Source: Lentimicrobiaceae bacterium (GTDB lineage Bacteria; Bacteroidota; Bacteroidia; Bacteroidales; SKPS01). From it: a DNA stretch of 8,976 bases. The notes under the pieces were generated by a model, which had not been told where the DNA came from, did no database searches, and saw only the letters and a program-made list of their open reading frames with translations. Within the stretch, counting starts at the first letter, position 1. Every line of letters begins with the position of its first letter. The stretch is from positions 1 to 8,976 of the forward strand of contig SKPS01000091.1 in assembly GCA_007119395.1 (NCBI GenBank), read 5' to 3'. Of the stretch, positions 1 to 7,487 are shown in pieces. Made by a program: the position numbers and the translations under genes.

Positions 1-1101
1 TATTATTCTGTTCCCTGGACCAGACAGGAGAAGGCGCATCCTACGCGCCCCGGAGACGCCAAACCGGAAGCAGCCGACAACCGTGTGACGATACCGAGGG
101 ACAATGATGAGAACCAGATACCGGATCGGGGGTGGCATCCTGATTCCAGAATTGATGACCCAGGCTTTGTGCGTGCAGACCCCAAGCTTCCAGCATCAGA
201 TATGGATCACAGGTTACCAGGCAAAGAGATTCTGGAAGATGGCATCTCCAATTACGAGGAATACAGGGGATTTATGGTAAAACGTAGGCATCAGCGACTT
301 GATCCGGACAGAAGCAATTTATTTATCGCTGATCTGTTTGGACATGGTGCAGGACATTTCTATCGTAGTGGGGTACTTCCCATGTTGGTCTATGAGAATG
401 AGATGGACACAAGCCGTATCATCAACCTGAACAGAAAAACCCATGAGCTTGGTTTTAATCAGAAAGGGCTCAAAATTATGTCTTGGGATACGAATCCTAA
501 TGCCCCTATGGGCCAGGCTGCTGGTTACGGTTTGGATACCTGCTACTGGATCAGAATCAATAAACATATAACGAGTAAACCGGCACGTCTGAACTACGCC
601 CTTGCACACGAAATATCGCATGGAGTAGATGTACATCATCACGGCGAAGGAGTGATTCAAGGGTATGTAAATAACGGAGACGTCATTACAATAACTCATA
701 AAGACGAGAATGGCAATACAAACACCACTGATTACCCAATTAGCATCCCGGCTGATGCGAATTTGCCATACATTATCTACTGGATCGCCTGCCCGGGTGG
801 TTTAACCAGTGGTGACACAGCATGCTGGATGAGATACATGTGGACCTCCCAATATTGTTTCGTTTCAAATCATCACAACCTACCACTACCAGATTGTTCA
901 GATCAATATCACACCCAACACATCCACTATTGGACGATAAGGGAGGAGTTAAACTTACACATTGGCACCCAAATTACGAATAGTCCCATTGGAACAGGTC
1001 AAAATGCCGGACAACAATGTGGCTGTAACGCCGGTGGTGCTGACATTATACGAAATCGGGGGCATTGTATTTCACAAATTAAAATCACTTGCAAACCATG
1101 A
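1..1101 (+). CDS. Secreted zinc metalloprotease-like (zincin) protein, 5'-partial
   Basis: Seen: the frame is open from base 1 to the TGA at 1099-1101, with no stop before a GTG at 85 and no ATG in the upstream part, so the true start is probably outside the window; 366 residues are visible. Counting from the first codon, residues 80-90 read DGISNYEEYRG, like the DGxxNxEEY calcium-loop-type motifs of exported bacterial proteins. Residues 203-216 carry HEISH followed by HHHGE, giving HExxHxxxxxH (H203, E204, H207, H213), and CWMRY at 275-279 is a candidate Met-turn. Nine cysteines lie in the C-terminal half, which fits a disulfide-bonded extracytoplasmic protein. Known: HExxHxxxxxH plus a Met-turn defines metzincin-type zinc peptidases, although the usual Gly of HExxHxxGxxH is replaced by Asp here. 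Inferred: a secreted or surface peptidase, substrate unknown. Its stop overlaps the next gene's start, so the two are probably translationally coupled. Confident as a gene; activity unproven. Confidence 0.8.
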   Translation, partial: YYSVPWTRQEKAHPTRPGDAKPEAADNRVTIPRDNDENQIPDRGWHPDSRIDDPGFVRADPKLPASDMDHRLPGKEILEDGISNYEEYRGFMVKRRHQRLDPDRSNLFIADLFGHGAGHFYRSGVLPMLVYENEMDTSRIINLNRKTHELGFNQKGLKIMSWDTNPNAPMGQAAGYGLDTCYWIRINKHITSKPARLNYALAHEISHGVDVHHHGEGVIQGYVNNGDVITITHKDENGNTNTTDYPISIPADANLPYIIYWIACPGGLTSGDTACWMRYMWTSQYCFVSNHHNLPLPDCSDQYHTQHIHYWTIREELNLHIGTQITNSPIGTGQNAGQQCGCNAGGADIIRNRGHCISQIKITCKP

Positions 1102-2006
1102 TAAAGTTATCCAAACATTACCTGTTTTGTCTGCTTCTTATCTTACCCACAGCAATTAACGCACAAAACAAAACGGTTGACATAGCATGGTCGTATCTGC
1201 AATCAAGGGAGGTCACCAAAGGTATGCCGTTTGTACTGGATCTCTATGTGGCGTCAACCGCACCGTTTACGAAAAATGTCATCCTCTTTAATATTCCTGA
1301 TTCACTTCAGCAGGATTCAGCAATAATGCATAGACTCGATTCTATCTATGCACCGATCCTTTTTGCAGAGCGGGATGCATATTGGTATGAATCTCTTGTG
1401 TTTATGGTAGAAGCGGATTGGGGAAAGAAGAAAGTCGCGTTTAAACCTGTAATCATGAAACCTTATCCCCTTAACGAAAAAGGACTTAAGCCGGGCACTT
1501 CGTTACACATCAGCTACGGTATCGACCCGGCCATAACCAAAAAGTGGAAAAAGGGTATAATCAACATTAAGGCAGGGATCAGAATGGCCAATGGCACCGA
1601 TACGTTATGGACTACCACACTGATGTTGAGTACCAGCAAAAGGGTGGTTAAGGGGATAAATGATATGACCGAGAAAGAGCTTTACCAGAATGGAAGCTAT
1701 TGGATGCTGAGGGATGAATGTCAAAAGGCCAAACCTTTCGCAGCGAAGATTTACGAAGCGGATCCCGGAAAATTTGACCATATCACCCTGCTGGCTCAGG
1801 TTTCTGAATGTATGGGGCAACCGTGGACAGCACTCGGACTATACATAAATGCTTATGAAAATCTTATTGATAATCAATCGGTTCACCACACTGAGCCTCC
1901 GGTTCAGCTCATGATGAAGATCTATCATTTACAAAACGAGTTGATGGGCATTCAGTTTGAAGATGAAGATGAGACTGAGGAATCGGATTTTGAAGAGGGG
2001 GAATAG
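1098..2006 (+). CDS. Exported protein of unknown family with acidic C-terminal tail
   Basis: This encodes 302 residues from the ATG at 1098. A longer reading from TTG at 1089 is possible, but the ATG shares the sequence ATGA with the stop of the upstream protease gene, the usual sign of translational coupling. Residues 1-23 form a classical signal peptide: MIKLSKH, a Leu/Ile-rich core, then AINAQ. No lipobox Cys lies near the cleavage region, so it is probably soluble in the periplasm or secreted. The first roughly 190 residues alternate in a beta-rich pattern (for example KNVILFNIP, GIINIKAGIRM) suggesting a beta-sandwich. The rest looks helical, and could be a short TPR-like helical hairpin region around residues 205-290. 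The last 17 residues are about two-thirds Asp/Glu. I do not recognise the family. From the overlap I infer a partner, chaperone, inhibitor or anchor of the upstream zincin; nothing in the sequence itself proves this. Confidence 0.85.
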   Translation: MIKLSKHYLFCLLLILPTAINAQNKTVDIAWSYLQSREVTKGMPFVLDLYVASTAPFTKNVILFNIPDSLQQDSAIMHRLDSIYAPILFAERDAYWYESLVFMVEADWGKKKVAFKPVIMKPYPLNEKGLKPGTSLHISYGIDPAITKKWKKGIINIKAGIRMANGTDTLWTTTLMLSTSKRVVKGINDMTEKELYQNGSYWMLRDECQKAKPFAAKIYEADPGKFDHITLLAQVSECMGQPWTALGLYINAYENLIDNQSVHHTEPPVQLMMKIYHLQNELMGIQFEDEDETEESDFEEGE

Positions 2007-2264
2007 CTCAACTCTCTTTTGTCTATAATCAGGCTCCTTACCCAATACATCGAGTCATCAGGCATCACTTATATCTGTAAATTCAAAGGGTTTATGTTTT
2101 TTTCTTTCGATACACTTTCGGTTGTACATTGCAGTTTTTGAGTTTGTGTATGAAGGTAGAAAAACCAATTATGCGGAAAAATGTGAAAAAAGTTGCACAC
2201 TTTATCATTTGTTGTATTTTTATCCCTTGAAATATGAACACAAGAATTGTCAAAAGGTCATAAT
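2007..2264. other. Intergenic region, AT-rich, no gene seen
   Basis: These 258 bases separate the protease/partner unit from the small acidic protein gene. I see no reading frame of note and no hairpin with a T run after the stop at 2006. The second half is AT-rich with several A and T runs and holds the candidate promoter listed separately. Confidence 0.6.
2192..2222 (+). promoter_or_regulatory. Candidate Bacteroidota-type promoter
   Basis: GTTG at 2192-2195 lies 19 bases before TATTTTTA at 2215-2222. This compares with the Bacteroidota sigma factor pattern TTTG, 19-21 bases, TAnnTTTG, with one mismatch in each box. Transcription would begin near 2229 and leave a leader of about 35 bases before the ATG at 2265. 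The region is AT-rich, so chance matches are likely. The spacing is the main support. Confidence 0.35.
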
Positions 2265-2711
2265 ATGGAATTAGTTATCAGGCCATTAGCTGGCATTGGA
2301 GAGTTATCTTTTGGTGCAGGGATGCAAGAGATTACCGATTTATTGGGGCAACCTGAGGATTCGGAAGTGATTACTGACGGTGACAACGAGGTGGAAACGT
2401 TGATCTGGAACTACTGGGAGAAGGGGTTAAGTCTCTTCATTGAGGGGAGTGACAACAGTGTTTTTTCGAATTGTGAGGTTGAGAACACTGCGGCGACCCT
2501 TTTTGGCGTGAAAGTATTTGGTTTGGATGAGGCGTCGATTATTGCATTGATGCAAGAGAACGGGTTTAGCGACTATGAGTCGGAGGATGAGCCCTGGGAG
2601 GAGCGTCGTTTAACGTTTGAGGATGCCCAGGCAGACTTTTACTTTCTTGACGGCAAGCTTACCACCGTTAACTATGGTGTGGTAGTGAACGACCAGGGTG
2701 AGGTTGTCTGA
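2265..2711 (+). CDS. Small acidic cytoplasmic protein, unknown function
   Basis: This encodes 148 residues from the ATG at 2265. An in-frame TTG at 2247 would add six residues, but the ATG is preceded by AAAGG with plausible spacing and is preferred. There is no signal peptide, membrane segment or cysteine pair, so it is probably cytosolic. The protein is strongly acidic (for example ESEDEPWEE near residues 106-114). It opens with a GIGELSFGAGMQEITDLLG pattern at about residues 10-28, a glycine-rich turn, then a helix ending in LLGQPED. That layout resembles short bacterial proteins with a GxxxFGMSxxEVxxLLGxP start, in which a helix packs on a curved sheet, but I cannot assign a family. Tryptophans and aromatics recur (IWNYW, DFYFLDG). 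It has its own candidate promoter and converges on the xerD/SDR pair, so it seems to be a single-gene unit. Function unknown; a chance reading frame is unlikely given the composition and start context. Confidence 0.75.
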   Translation: MELVIRPLAGIGELSFGAGMQEITDLLGQPEDSEVITDGDNEVETLIWNYWEKGLSLFIEGSDNSVFSNCEVENTAATLFGVKVFGLDEASIIALMQENGFSDYESEDEPWEERRLTFEDAQADFYFLDGKLTTVNYGVVVNDQGEVV

Positions 2712-2718
2712 TTTGAGG

Positions 2719-2774
2719 ATGCCGTAGTGAAACGGAGGTCACGCCGTGGCATGGTGGTGATGTGGTGATTCACC
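2719..2774. terminator. Weak hairpins between convergent genes
   Basis: ATGCC at 2719-2723 pairs with GGCAT at 2748-2752, and inside it GTGA (2727-2730) pairs with TCAC (2739-2742). A second short palindrome GGTGATTCACC spans 2764-2774 and includes the end of the minus-strand gene. Neither has a clear T run on either strand, so a role as a bidirectional terminator is only suggested by the convergent position. Confidence 0.2.
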
Positions 2775-3675
2775 GTTTATTTCTGGGATGGTAACGGATG
2801 ATGGTTTCGCGGAGGTATTCTCTGTCGAGGTGGGTATATATTTCTGTAGTGGTAATGGATTCATGCCCGAGCATTTCCTGTACGGCCCTGAGGTCGGCAC
2901 CCCTTTCAACCAGGTGAGTGGCAAAGGAGTGTCGAAGGGTATGGGGGCTGATCGACTTGTTGATGCCAGCGGCTTTTGCATTCATCTTGATCATATTGAA
3001 CACACTTACACGGCTGAGTTGTTTTCCCAACCGGTTAAGGTATAAGGTGTTTTCAAATCCTTTGCGCACCACGACAGATGGTCTGGTTTCGTTCATCCAT
3101 ATTGTATTGAACTTGATGGCTGTTTTGCCGATGGGCACCAGCCGCTCTTTATCGCCTTTTCCAATCACCCTGATATACCCTTGGTCAAACTGCAGGTTAG
3201 ATATTTGCAGGGAGACCAATTCGCTCACCCTCAATCCGCAGCTATAGAGGGTTTCGAGCATGGCTCTGTTGCGGTGCCCTTCGGGCTTACTCAGGTCAAC
3301 AGCATAAAGCAACGCTTCCACTTCCGGCAGAGTGAGCACTTCCGGCAGCTTTCGGCCGAGTCTCGGGGTGTCGATCAGCAAGGCCGGGTTGTCGTCACGG
3401 ATCTTCTCAGCCACCAGGTATCTGAAAAAGCTCTTCATCCCTGAAAGCACCCGTGCCTGAGATCGTGCTGACATCCCTTGTTCCACACAGTGCGCCAGAA
3501 AAGTGCGCAAATGGTTATTAGTGACCGATGTTGGTTTTACCTGGTCTTCACTGCTCATCAGGTATTGCACCAGCAGGTCAACATCATGCAGGTAGGCGGA
3601 AATGGTGTTTGCTGACAGCCCTTTTTCAAGTTGCAGCCACGCTTTATACCCTTTTCTGAGCAGGTCCCAGCTCAT
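2770..3675 (-). CDS. xerD: Tyrosine recombinase XerD
   Basis: This is a site-specific recombinase that, with a XerC partner, resolves chromosome dimers at dif during division. The 301-residue protein starts at the ATG complementary to 3673-3675. A longer reading to 3738 runs back into the SDR gene and is not needed. Residues 1-90 form the N-terminal helical core-binding domain (SANTISAYLHDVDLLVQYL). The catalytic domain has the full tyrosine recombinase set: R149 in CGLRVSEL, K173 in GKGDKERLVP, H245 and R248 in HTLRH, H271 in LGHES and the nucleophile Y280 in IYTHL. As I recall E. coli XerD, each of these is one residue further on, and the total length is close to its 298 residues. Both points favour the chromosomal enzyme over an integrative-element integrase. 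The start lies 7 bases after the SDR stop, so the two are probably co-transcribed. XerD rather than XerC is judged from overall similarity only. Confidence 0.9.
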   Translation of the reverse strand: MSWDLLRKGYKAWLQLEKGLSANTISAYLHDVDLLVQYLMSSEDQVKPTSVTNNHLRTFLAHCVEQGMSARSQARVLSGMKSFFRYLVAEKIRDDNPALLIDTPRLGRKLPEVLTLPEVEALLYAVDLSKPEGHRNRAMLETLYSCGLRVSELVSLQISNLQFDQGYIRVIGKGDKERLVPIGKTAIKFNTIWMNETRPSVVVRKGFENTLYLNRLGKQLSRVSVFNMIKMNAKAAGINKSISPHTLRHSFATHLVERGADLRAVQEMLGHESITTTEIYTHLDREYLRETIIRYHPRNKR

Positions 3676-3682
3676 GGCAGCA

Positions 3683-4501
3683 TTATTTAAAAGGGGAATT
3701 GGGTTCTTTGGCCATTTGTTTATACACCACACGGTCAAGGGCGCCGGGGAAAAGGCGTTGTAATGCGATCACCAGTTTCCCTTCCATGGTGAGGATAAGC
3801 AATCTGCGGTGTTTTTTAATGGCTCGGATGGTTTTTCGTGCCACCATGGAGGGTTCCATCATTTTTTGCTCATCTCTGGGCGAGCTGCCTTGTGGGGCAC
3901 CGTTGGCGGTAAGCGCTTTGGAGCGGATTTCAGAGCGTGTAAACCCGGGGCAAACGATCAGCACATGCAATCCCATCTTCATGTACTCAACACGCAGTGC
4001 TTCCAGGAATCCGTGCATGGCAAATTTTGACGCGGAGTAACCCGTTCTGCCGGGCAGCCCTTTAAAGCCTGCAACTGATGAGATTCCCACTACAGTTCCA
4101 CGGGTTTCGAGAAGGTGGGGTAGTGCATAACGTGTGCAATAGACTGTTCCCCAGAAATTGACATCCATAATTCTTTGCAAAACATCAGGTTCAGTCTGGT
4201 GAAACAAAGCACGCATCGATACGCCTGCATTGTTGATCAGGACATCGATTCTGCCAAAACGGGCCACGATTTCCTCCATCAGGCGCTTACACTCCTCTTC
4301 GCGGCTAATGTCAGCCACCACGATAAACGCTTTCCCACCGGCAGCCTCAATAGATGCTGCACACGTTTTCAACAATACTTCCCGACGTGCAACCAGCACC
4401 ACCAGAGCACCACTCACACCAAGTTCTTCAGCCAAAGCCCGCCCGATACCTGACGAAGCACCGGTGATGATCACCACCTTATCTTTTAGTTCACTGGGCA
4501 T
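3683..4501 (-). CDS. SDR family oxidoreductase (short-chain dehydrogenase)
   Basis: This is a classical short-chain dehydrogenase/reductase of 272 residues, a cytosolic NAD(P)-dependent enzyme acting on an unknown alcohol or carbonyl substrate. The ATG at 4501 is preferred; a TTG at 4537 would add 12 residues lacking domain character and would overlap the promoter box. Visible motifs: the cofactor loop TGASSGIG at 13-20, VARR at 37-40 after the second strand (arginines there favour NADP(H)), D64 in VVADIS, NNAG at 90-93, N115, S141/S142 in GISSVAG, and the catalytic pair Y155/K159 in YSASK. CPGFTRSEI at 184-192 is the usual segment after strand six. The C-terminus is extended and basic (AIKKHRRLL, then LFPGALDRVVYKQMAK), as in SDRs that touch membranes or lipid substrates; this last point is weak inference. 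It is first gene of a probable two-gene unit with xerD, behind a good -7 box. Confidence 0.9.
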   Translation of the reverse strand: MPSELKDKVVIITGASSGIGRALAEELGVSGALVVLVARREVLLKTCAASIEAAGGKAFIVVADISREEECKRLMEEIVARFGRIDVLINNAGVSMRALFHQTEPDVLQRIMDVNFWGTVYCTRYALPHLLETRGTVVGISSVAGFKGLPGRTGYSASKFAMHGFLEALRVEYMKMGLHVLIVCPGFTRSEIRSKALTANGAPQGSSPRDEQKMMEPSMVARKTIRAIKKHRRLLILTMEGKLVIALQRLFPGALDRVVYKQMAKEPNSPFK

Positions 4502-4525
4502 ACATTTACTCTGTTTAGGTTGAAG

Positions 4526-4533
4526 CAAAGGTA
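4526..4533 (-). promoter_or_regulatory. Promoter -7 box for the SDR-xerD unit
   Basis: Read on the minus strand these bases are TACCTTTG, an exact match to the Bacteroidota -7 consensus TAnnTTTG. The box lies about 25 bases upstream of the ATG at 4501, leaving a leader of roughly 18 bases. A TTTG stands 14 bases further upstream, which is shorter than the usual 19-21, so the -33 element is imperfect. Only the -7 box is strong. Confidence 0.5.
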
Positions 4534-4643
4534 ACAAAATGGAGGAACAAACCTCATTGGCATCCCAGAAAATAATGGGTGGTTGATTTCCAATGAATTA
4601 TCAGGGGCTCTGTGATTTTCTCAACTTTTTTTCCGGATTTCCT

Positions 4644-4673
4644 TTTGTGTTTTGGTGAAAAGAAGTACTTTTG
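4644..4673 (+). promoter_or_regulatory. Bacteroidota-type promoter of the tRNA-Lys gene
   Basis: TTTG at 4644-4647 and TACTTTTG at 4666-4673 (exact TAnnTTTG) are 18 bases apart, one short of the usual 19-21. Transcription should begin around 4680, about 16 bases before the tRNA, matching a short leader removed by RNase P. Upstream T-rich sequence at 4620-4646 may help. Confidence 0.65.
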
Positions 4674-4695
4674 CACCCTCGAAAGCAATGCTGTT

Positions 4696-4768
4696 GATTC
4701 CGTAGCTCAGCTGGTAGAGCAACGGCCTTTTAAGCCGTGGGTCCTGGGTTCGAATCCCAGCGGGATCA
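4696..4768 (+). tRNA. tRNA-Lys (anticodon UUU)
   Basis: The 73 bases fold into a complete cloverleaf. The acceptor GATTCCG pairs with CGGGATC (one G-U pair), followed by discriminator A. The D arm is GCTC/GAGC with an 8-base loop. The anticodon stem is ACGGC/GCCGT around the loop CTTTTAA, giving anticodon UUU for Lys AAA/AAG. The variable loop is GGGTC and the T arm CTGGG-TTCGAAT-CCCAG is perfect. CCA is not encoded and must be added by the CCA enzyme. It has its own promoter and terminator, so it forms a single-gene unit. Confidence 0.97.
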
Positions 4769-4780
4769 CAAGAACATTGA

Positions 4781-4810
4781 AACCGTCAGGCGCTGCCTGA
4801 CGGTTTTTTT
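4781..4810 (+). terminator. Rho-independent terminator after tRNA-Lys
   Basis: AACCGTCAGGC (4781-4791) and GCCTGACGGTT (4795-4805) form a perfect 11-bp stem with a GCT loop, and seven T residues run from 4804 to 4810. It begins 12 bases after the tRNA and ends the tRNA transcript before the receptor gene. Confidence 0.93.
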
Positions 4811-4900
4811 AATGATTCACACAAGGGTCAAAGCATGAACCATTGCATATCAGGGTTGTTAAACCCATAGAAACACATGCACAGAACAGATCCATTTTTC

Positions 4901-7465
4901 ATGAAAAATCGCATTGGCATCATAACACGCACGCTGGCTGTAATCACAATACTTACGCCCCTGACCTTATACAGTCAGCAAGGGATCATGAAAGGAGTAG
5001 TGGCAGATTCTGCTACCGGTATTGGGATACCCTTTGCCAGCGTAGCACTCCAGGCTTCCGGTGACACGGTTCCTATGGCCGGGACCACAGCCACGGTAGA
5101 AGGGGGATTTATCCTTCAGGGTTTAAGGGACGGCCAATACCAATTGATCATATCATTTATCGGCTATGAGACGGTGGTAGTGCCCAACCTATCCATTGAG
5201 CTGGGCATCCGGGAGCTCATCCTTGACACGATTAAGCTCAGTGTTGAGGCACAGGTGCTGCAGGGCATGGTGGTTAAGGCTGAGGCATACACCTCTTCCA
5301 CAGGACTCGACCGGCGCACCTACCGTGTAGCAGATTTTGAGACCGCACTGGGTGGCAATGCATCTGACGTGCTGAACCGGCTCCCCTCCGTATCGGTTAG
5401 TGCAGATGGTGCAGTATCCATCCACGGCACTTCTGATATTGTGGTCTATTTGAATGGAAGACCTACGCAGATGGAACCTGCAGTGCTGCTTGCACAAATC
5501 TCAGCCGGAACCATAGAGAGCATTGACATCATCAGTGTACCTACGGCACGCTATGATGCTCAGGGACAAGGCGGAATTATCAACATCAACACAAAAACCA
5601 CCAGAACTCCCGGATTATCGATTTCTGTCAACATCCTGGGCGGCGGTGCTCCCTGGAACCATGACACAGAGCCCATCACAGGATATTCACTGAATGACAA
5701 CCGCTACGGTGGTGGCATCAACCTGTTCTATACCCGCGATAAGCTGAGGTTATTCAGCACTTTAAACTACCTTTCGCGGGACGTTAACTCGATTCGTACC
5801 GGAGATGCCAGGATCAGGTACCCGGGGGCAGAAGTGTATCGTCACATGGAGGCCGCCGGGCCTAAACCGGAGTACTATGAGAATATCTCTGCGAGTTTCG
5901 GTGTAGAATATGATCTCACGTCCCGATCCCAGGTCTCAGGGTCAATATATTATGGTAACAGAAAAGAGTGGCGACAGGCATTCTACCTATACCATTTATA
6001 TGATGGTGATGTGGCCAAAAAGCCTGTTGCCGGCATTCCTGCTTATCACAGGTATGTTTTTAACCCCAACACGGGTAACAGATTGGGGATATTCAGAACC
6101 ATGAATCTAGACTACCATCATTGGATCAGCTCACGCTCCCGTCTTTTGATATCAGCTCTTTATGAATACTCGTTGCTTAGCCAGGAGGTTGACAATCCGG
6201 AGATCAACATCGATTCTGCATCGGGAACACCAGGTTTATACCATCGGTATTTCAGACAATTTGACGAGACACCGTTGCATGGCTACCGGATGGCCGTAGA
6301 GTTCACAACCCGACTCACTGATCAACACACACTTCATGTGGGATTTCATCCACAGCGACTATTGATAGATGGCGGTTTCAACTACGATACCCTTGATGTA
6401 ATCACGGAGCAATGGGGTGCCCAAACAGCTTTGGAGAATCAGATTGCCCTGAGCCGGACGGTGATGGCCGGATATACGGACCTGGATGGCACATGGGCAG
6501 GGATTCAATACCGTATTGGTTTACGTGCCGAGTACACCGACCAGGTTTTGGAGATAGCCAACCCCGATTACTTCACCATTCTTGACCGTGATACCAGGGG
6601 GCGGAACGTTCAGCAGTACTTTGATTTGTTCCCTTCTGTACATCTCCGTTATCAATTAAAAGGGGGGGATCAGCTCATGGCGGCTGCCAGCAGACGCATC
6701 AGTCGTTCACCGGTCAAGAACATGGCCCCTTTCCTTTTTCGACGCCATACGGAGGTGTATGTCGTGGGTGATCCTGAGTTAAAACCGGAGTATATCAATC
6801 TGGCCGAGATCAGCTACAGCAAATCGATAGGAGCACATCGCATATCGGTCAGAGGGTTTTACCGTGGGGTTGAGAATGCGGTATTCAGGGTAAACACTAT
6901 TTATCCTGATGAGATGGTGTTGATCAGAAGTTTCACCAATTCAGGTCACACCCGATCTCTGGGAGGGGAAATGAACCTCAATATGGAGTATGGATCACGC
7001 ACTAGGCTATTTGTTGGGGCTTCACTGTACGACTACCGTGTACAGGCTGAAATCTTTGGCTACCAGGAGGATCAGCGCAGCCTGGCCTGGACGGTGAAGG
7101 GGAACATTCAAGTGCAGCTCATCAAAGGGTTACGTGCCGCGGCAGATATAGATGTCCGCTCCGGTGTTGTTACAGCGCAGGGACGGGATGAGATGATGTA
7201 TGTTGCCAATATGTCGTTGGGCTATACTCCCCCTGACAAGGAGCAGTGGAGTTTTGCCCTGAGGGGGTTGAATCTGCTGAACTCCCATATCAGAACATTC
7301 CACACACGTGCATTTGATGCAGAGGGAGTTCAGATTTTCTATCAGGACACAGAGATGCAGTGGATGGGACCCATTGCAGAGCTGAGTATCACATACAACC
7401 TCAACTGGTTGGGTGATACCAGGGTCAGGAGAACAGAGAGTGAATTTGGTCGTAGGGAGTTTTAG
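4901..7465 (+). CDS. TonB-dependent receptor-like outer-membrane barrel protein
   Basis: This 854-residue protein is read from the ATG at 4901. An in-frame ATG at 4877 adds eight residues, but MKNRIGIITR followed by a hydrophobic core and LYSQQ is the better signal peptide; no clear ribosome site separates the two. Residues 29-100 form a carboxypeptidase-regulatory-like beta domain (MKGVVADSATG, GLRDGQYQL, FIGYE). Residues about 122-235 are a plug domain: DVLNRLPSVSVSADG, a YLNGRP segment, and TARYDAQGQGGIININTKT. The remainder is a long beta-barrel rich in alternating aromatic strands, ending in Phe. This order is that of the Bacteroidota OMP beta-barrel family related to TonB-dependent receptors. 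It sits in the outer membrane; the ligand is unknown. No SusD-like lipoprotein, sigma/anti-sigma pair or transporter lies beside it, so polysaccharide uptake is not supported. It follows the tRNA terminator and has no neighbour within an operon distance. Confidence 0.9.
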   Translation: MKNRIGIITRTLAVITILTPLTLYSQQGIMKGVVADSATGIGIPFASVALQASGDTVPMAGTTATVEGGFILQGLRDGQYQLIISFIGYETVVVPNLSIELGIRELILDTIKLSVEAQVLQGMVVKAEAYTSSTGLDRRTYRVADFETALGGNASDVLNRLPSVSVSADGAVSIHGTSDIVVYLNGRPTQMEPAVLLAQISAGTIESIDIISVPTARYDAQGQGGIININTKTTRTPGLSISVNILGGGAPWNHDTEPITGYSLNDNRYGGGINLFYTRDKLRLFSTLNYLSRDVNSIRTGDARIRYPGAEVYRHMEAAGPKPEYYENISASFGVEYDLTSRSQVSGSIYYGNRKEWRQAFYLYHLYDGDVAKKPVAGIPAYHRYVFNPNTGNRLGIFRTMNLDYHHWISSRSRLLISALYEYSLLSQEVDNPEINIDSASGTPGLYHRYFRQFDETPLHGYRMAVEFTTRLTDQHTLHVGFHPQRLLIDGGFNYDTLDVITEQWGAQTALENQIALSRTVMAGYTDLDGTWAGIQYRIGLRAEYTDQVLEIANPDYFTILDRDTRGRNVQQYFDLFPSVHLRYQLKGGDQLMAAASRRISRSPVKNMAPFLFRRHTEVYVVGDPELKPEYINLAEISYSKSIGAHRISVRGFYRGVENAVFRVNTIYPDEMVLIRSFTNSGHTRSLGGEMNLNMEYGSRTRLFVGASLYDYRVQAEIFGYQEDQRSLAWTVKGNIQVQLIKGLRAAADIDVRSGVVTAQGRDEMMYVANMSLGYTPPDKEQWSFALRGLNLLNSHIRTFHTRAFDAEGVQIFYQDTEMQWMGPIAELSITYNLNWLGDTRVRRTESEFGRREF

Positions 7466-7487
7466 TACTTTCTGGCCTTAACCAAAC

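Noticed and set aside
319..699. A 126-codon minus-strand open frame
   Set aside because: It is antisense to the zincin-like gene, including its HExxH region, and has no signal or motif of its own.
2203..2211. TATCATTTG as an alternative -7 box
   Set aside because: It has one base too many between TA and TTTG, and no TTTG at suitable spacing upstream; the box at 2215-2222 fits better.
2770..3675. Tyrosine recombinase as the integrase of a mobile element next to a tRNA gene
   Set aside because: Length, catalytic residue spacing and sequence match chromosomal XerD. No duplicated tRNA 3' end, excisionase or cargo block is present, and the SDR gene lies between it and the tRNA.
4230..4523. A 97-codon plus-strand open frame ahead of the tRNA
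   Set aside because: It is antisense to the SDR N-terminal half; the product is low-complexity Ser/Ala/Arg-rich.
4853..4866. GGGTT-GTTA-AACCC small palindrome before the receptor gene
   Set aside because: Five base pairs only, with no conserved operator or riboswitch features around it.
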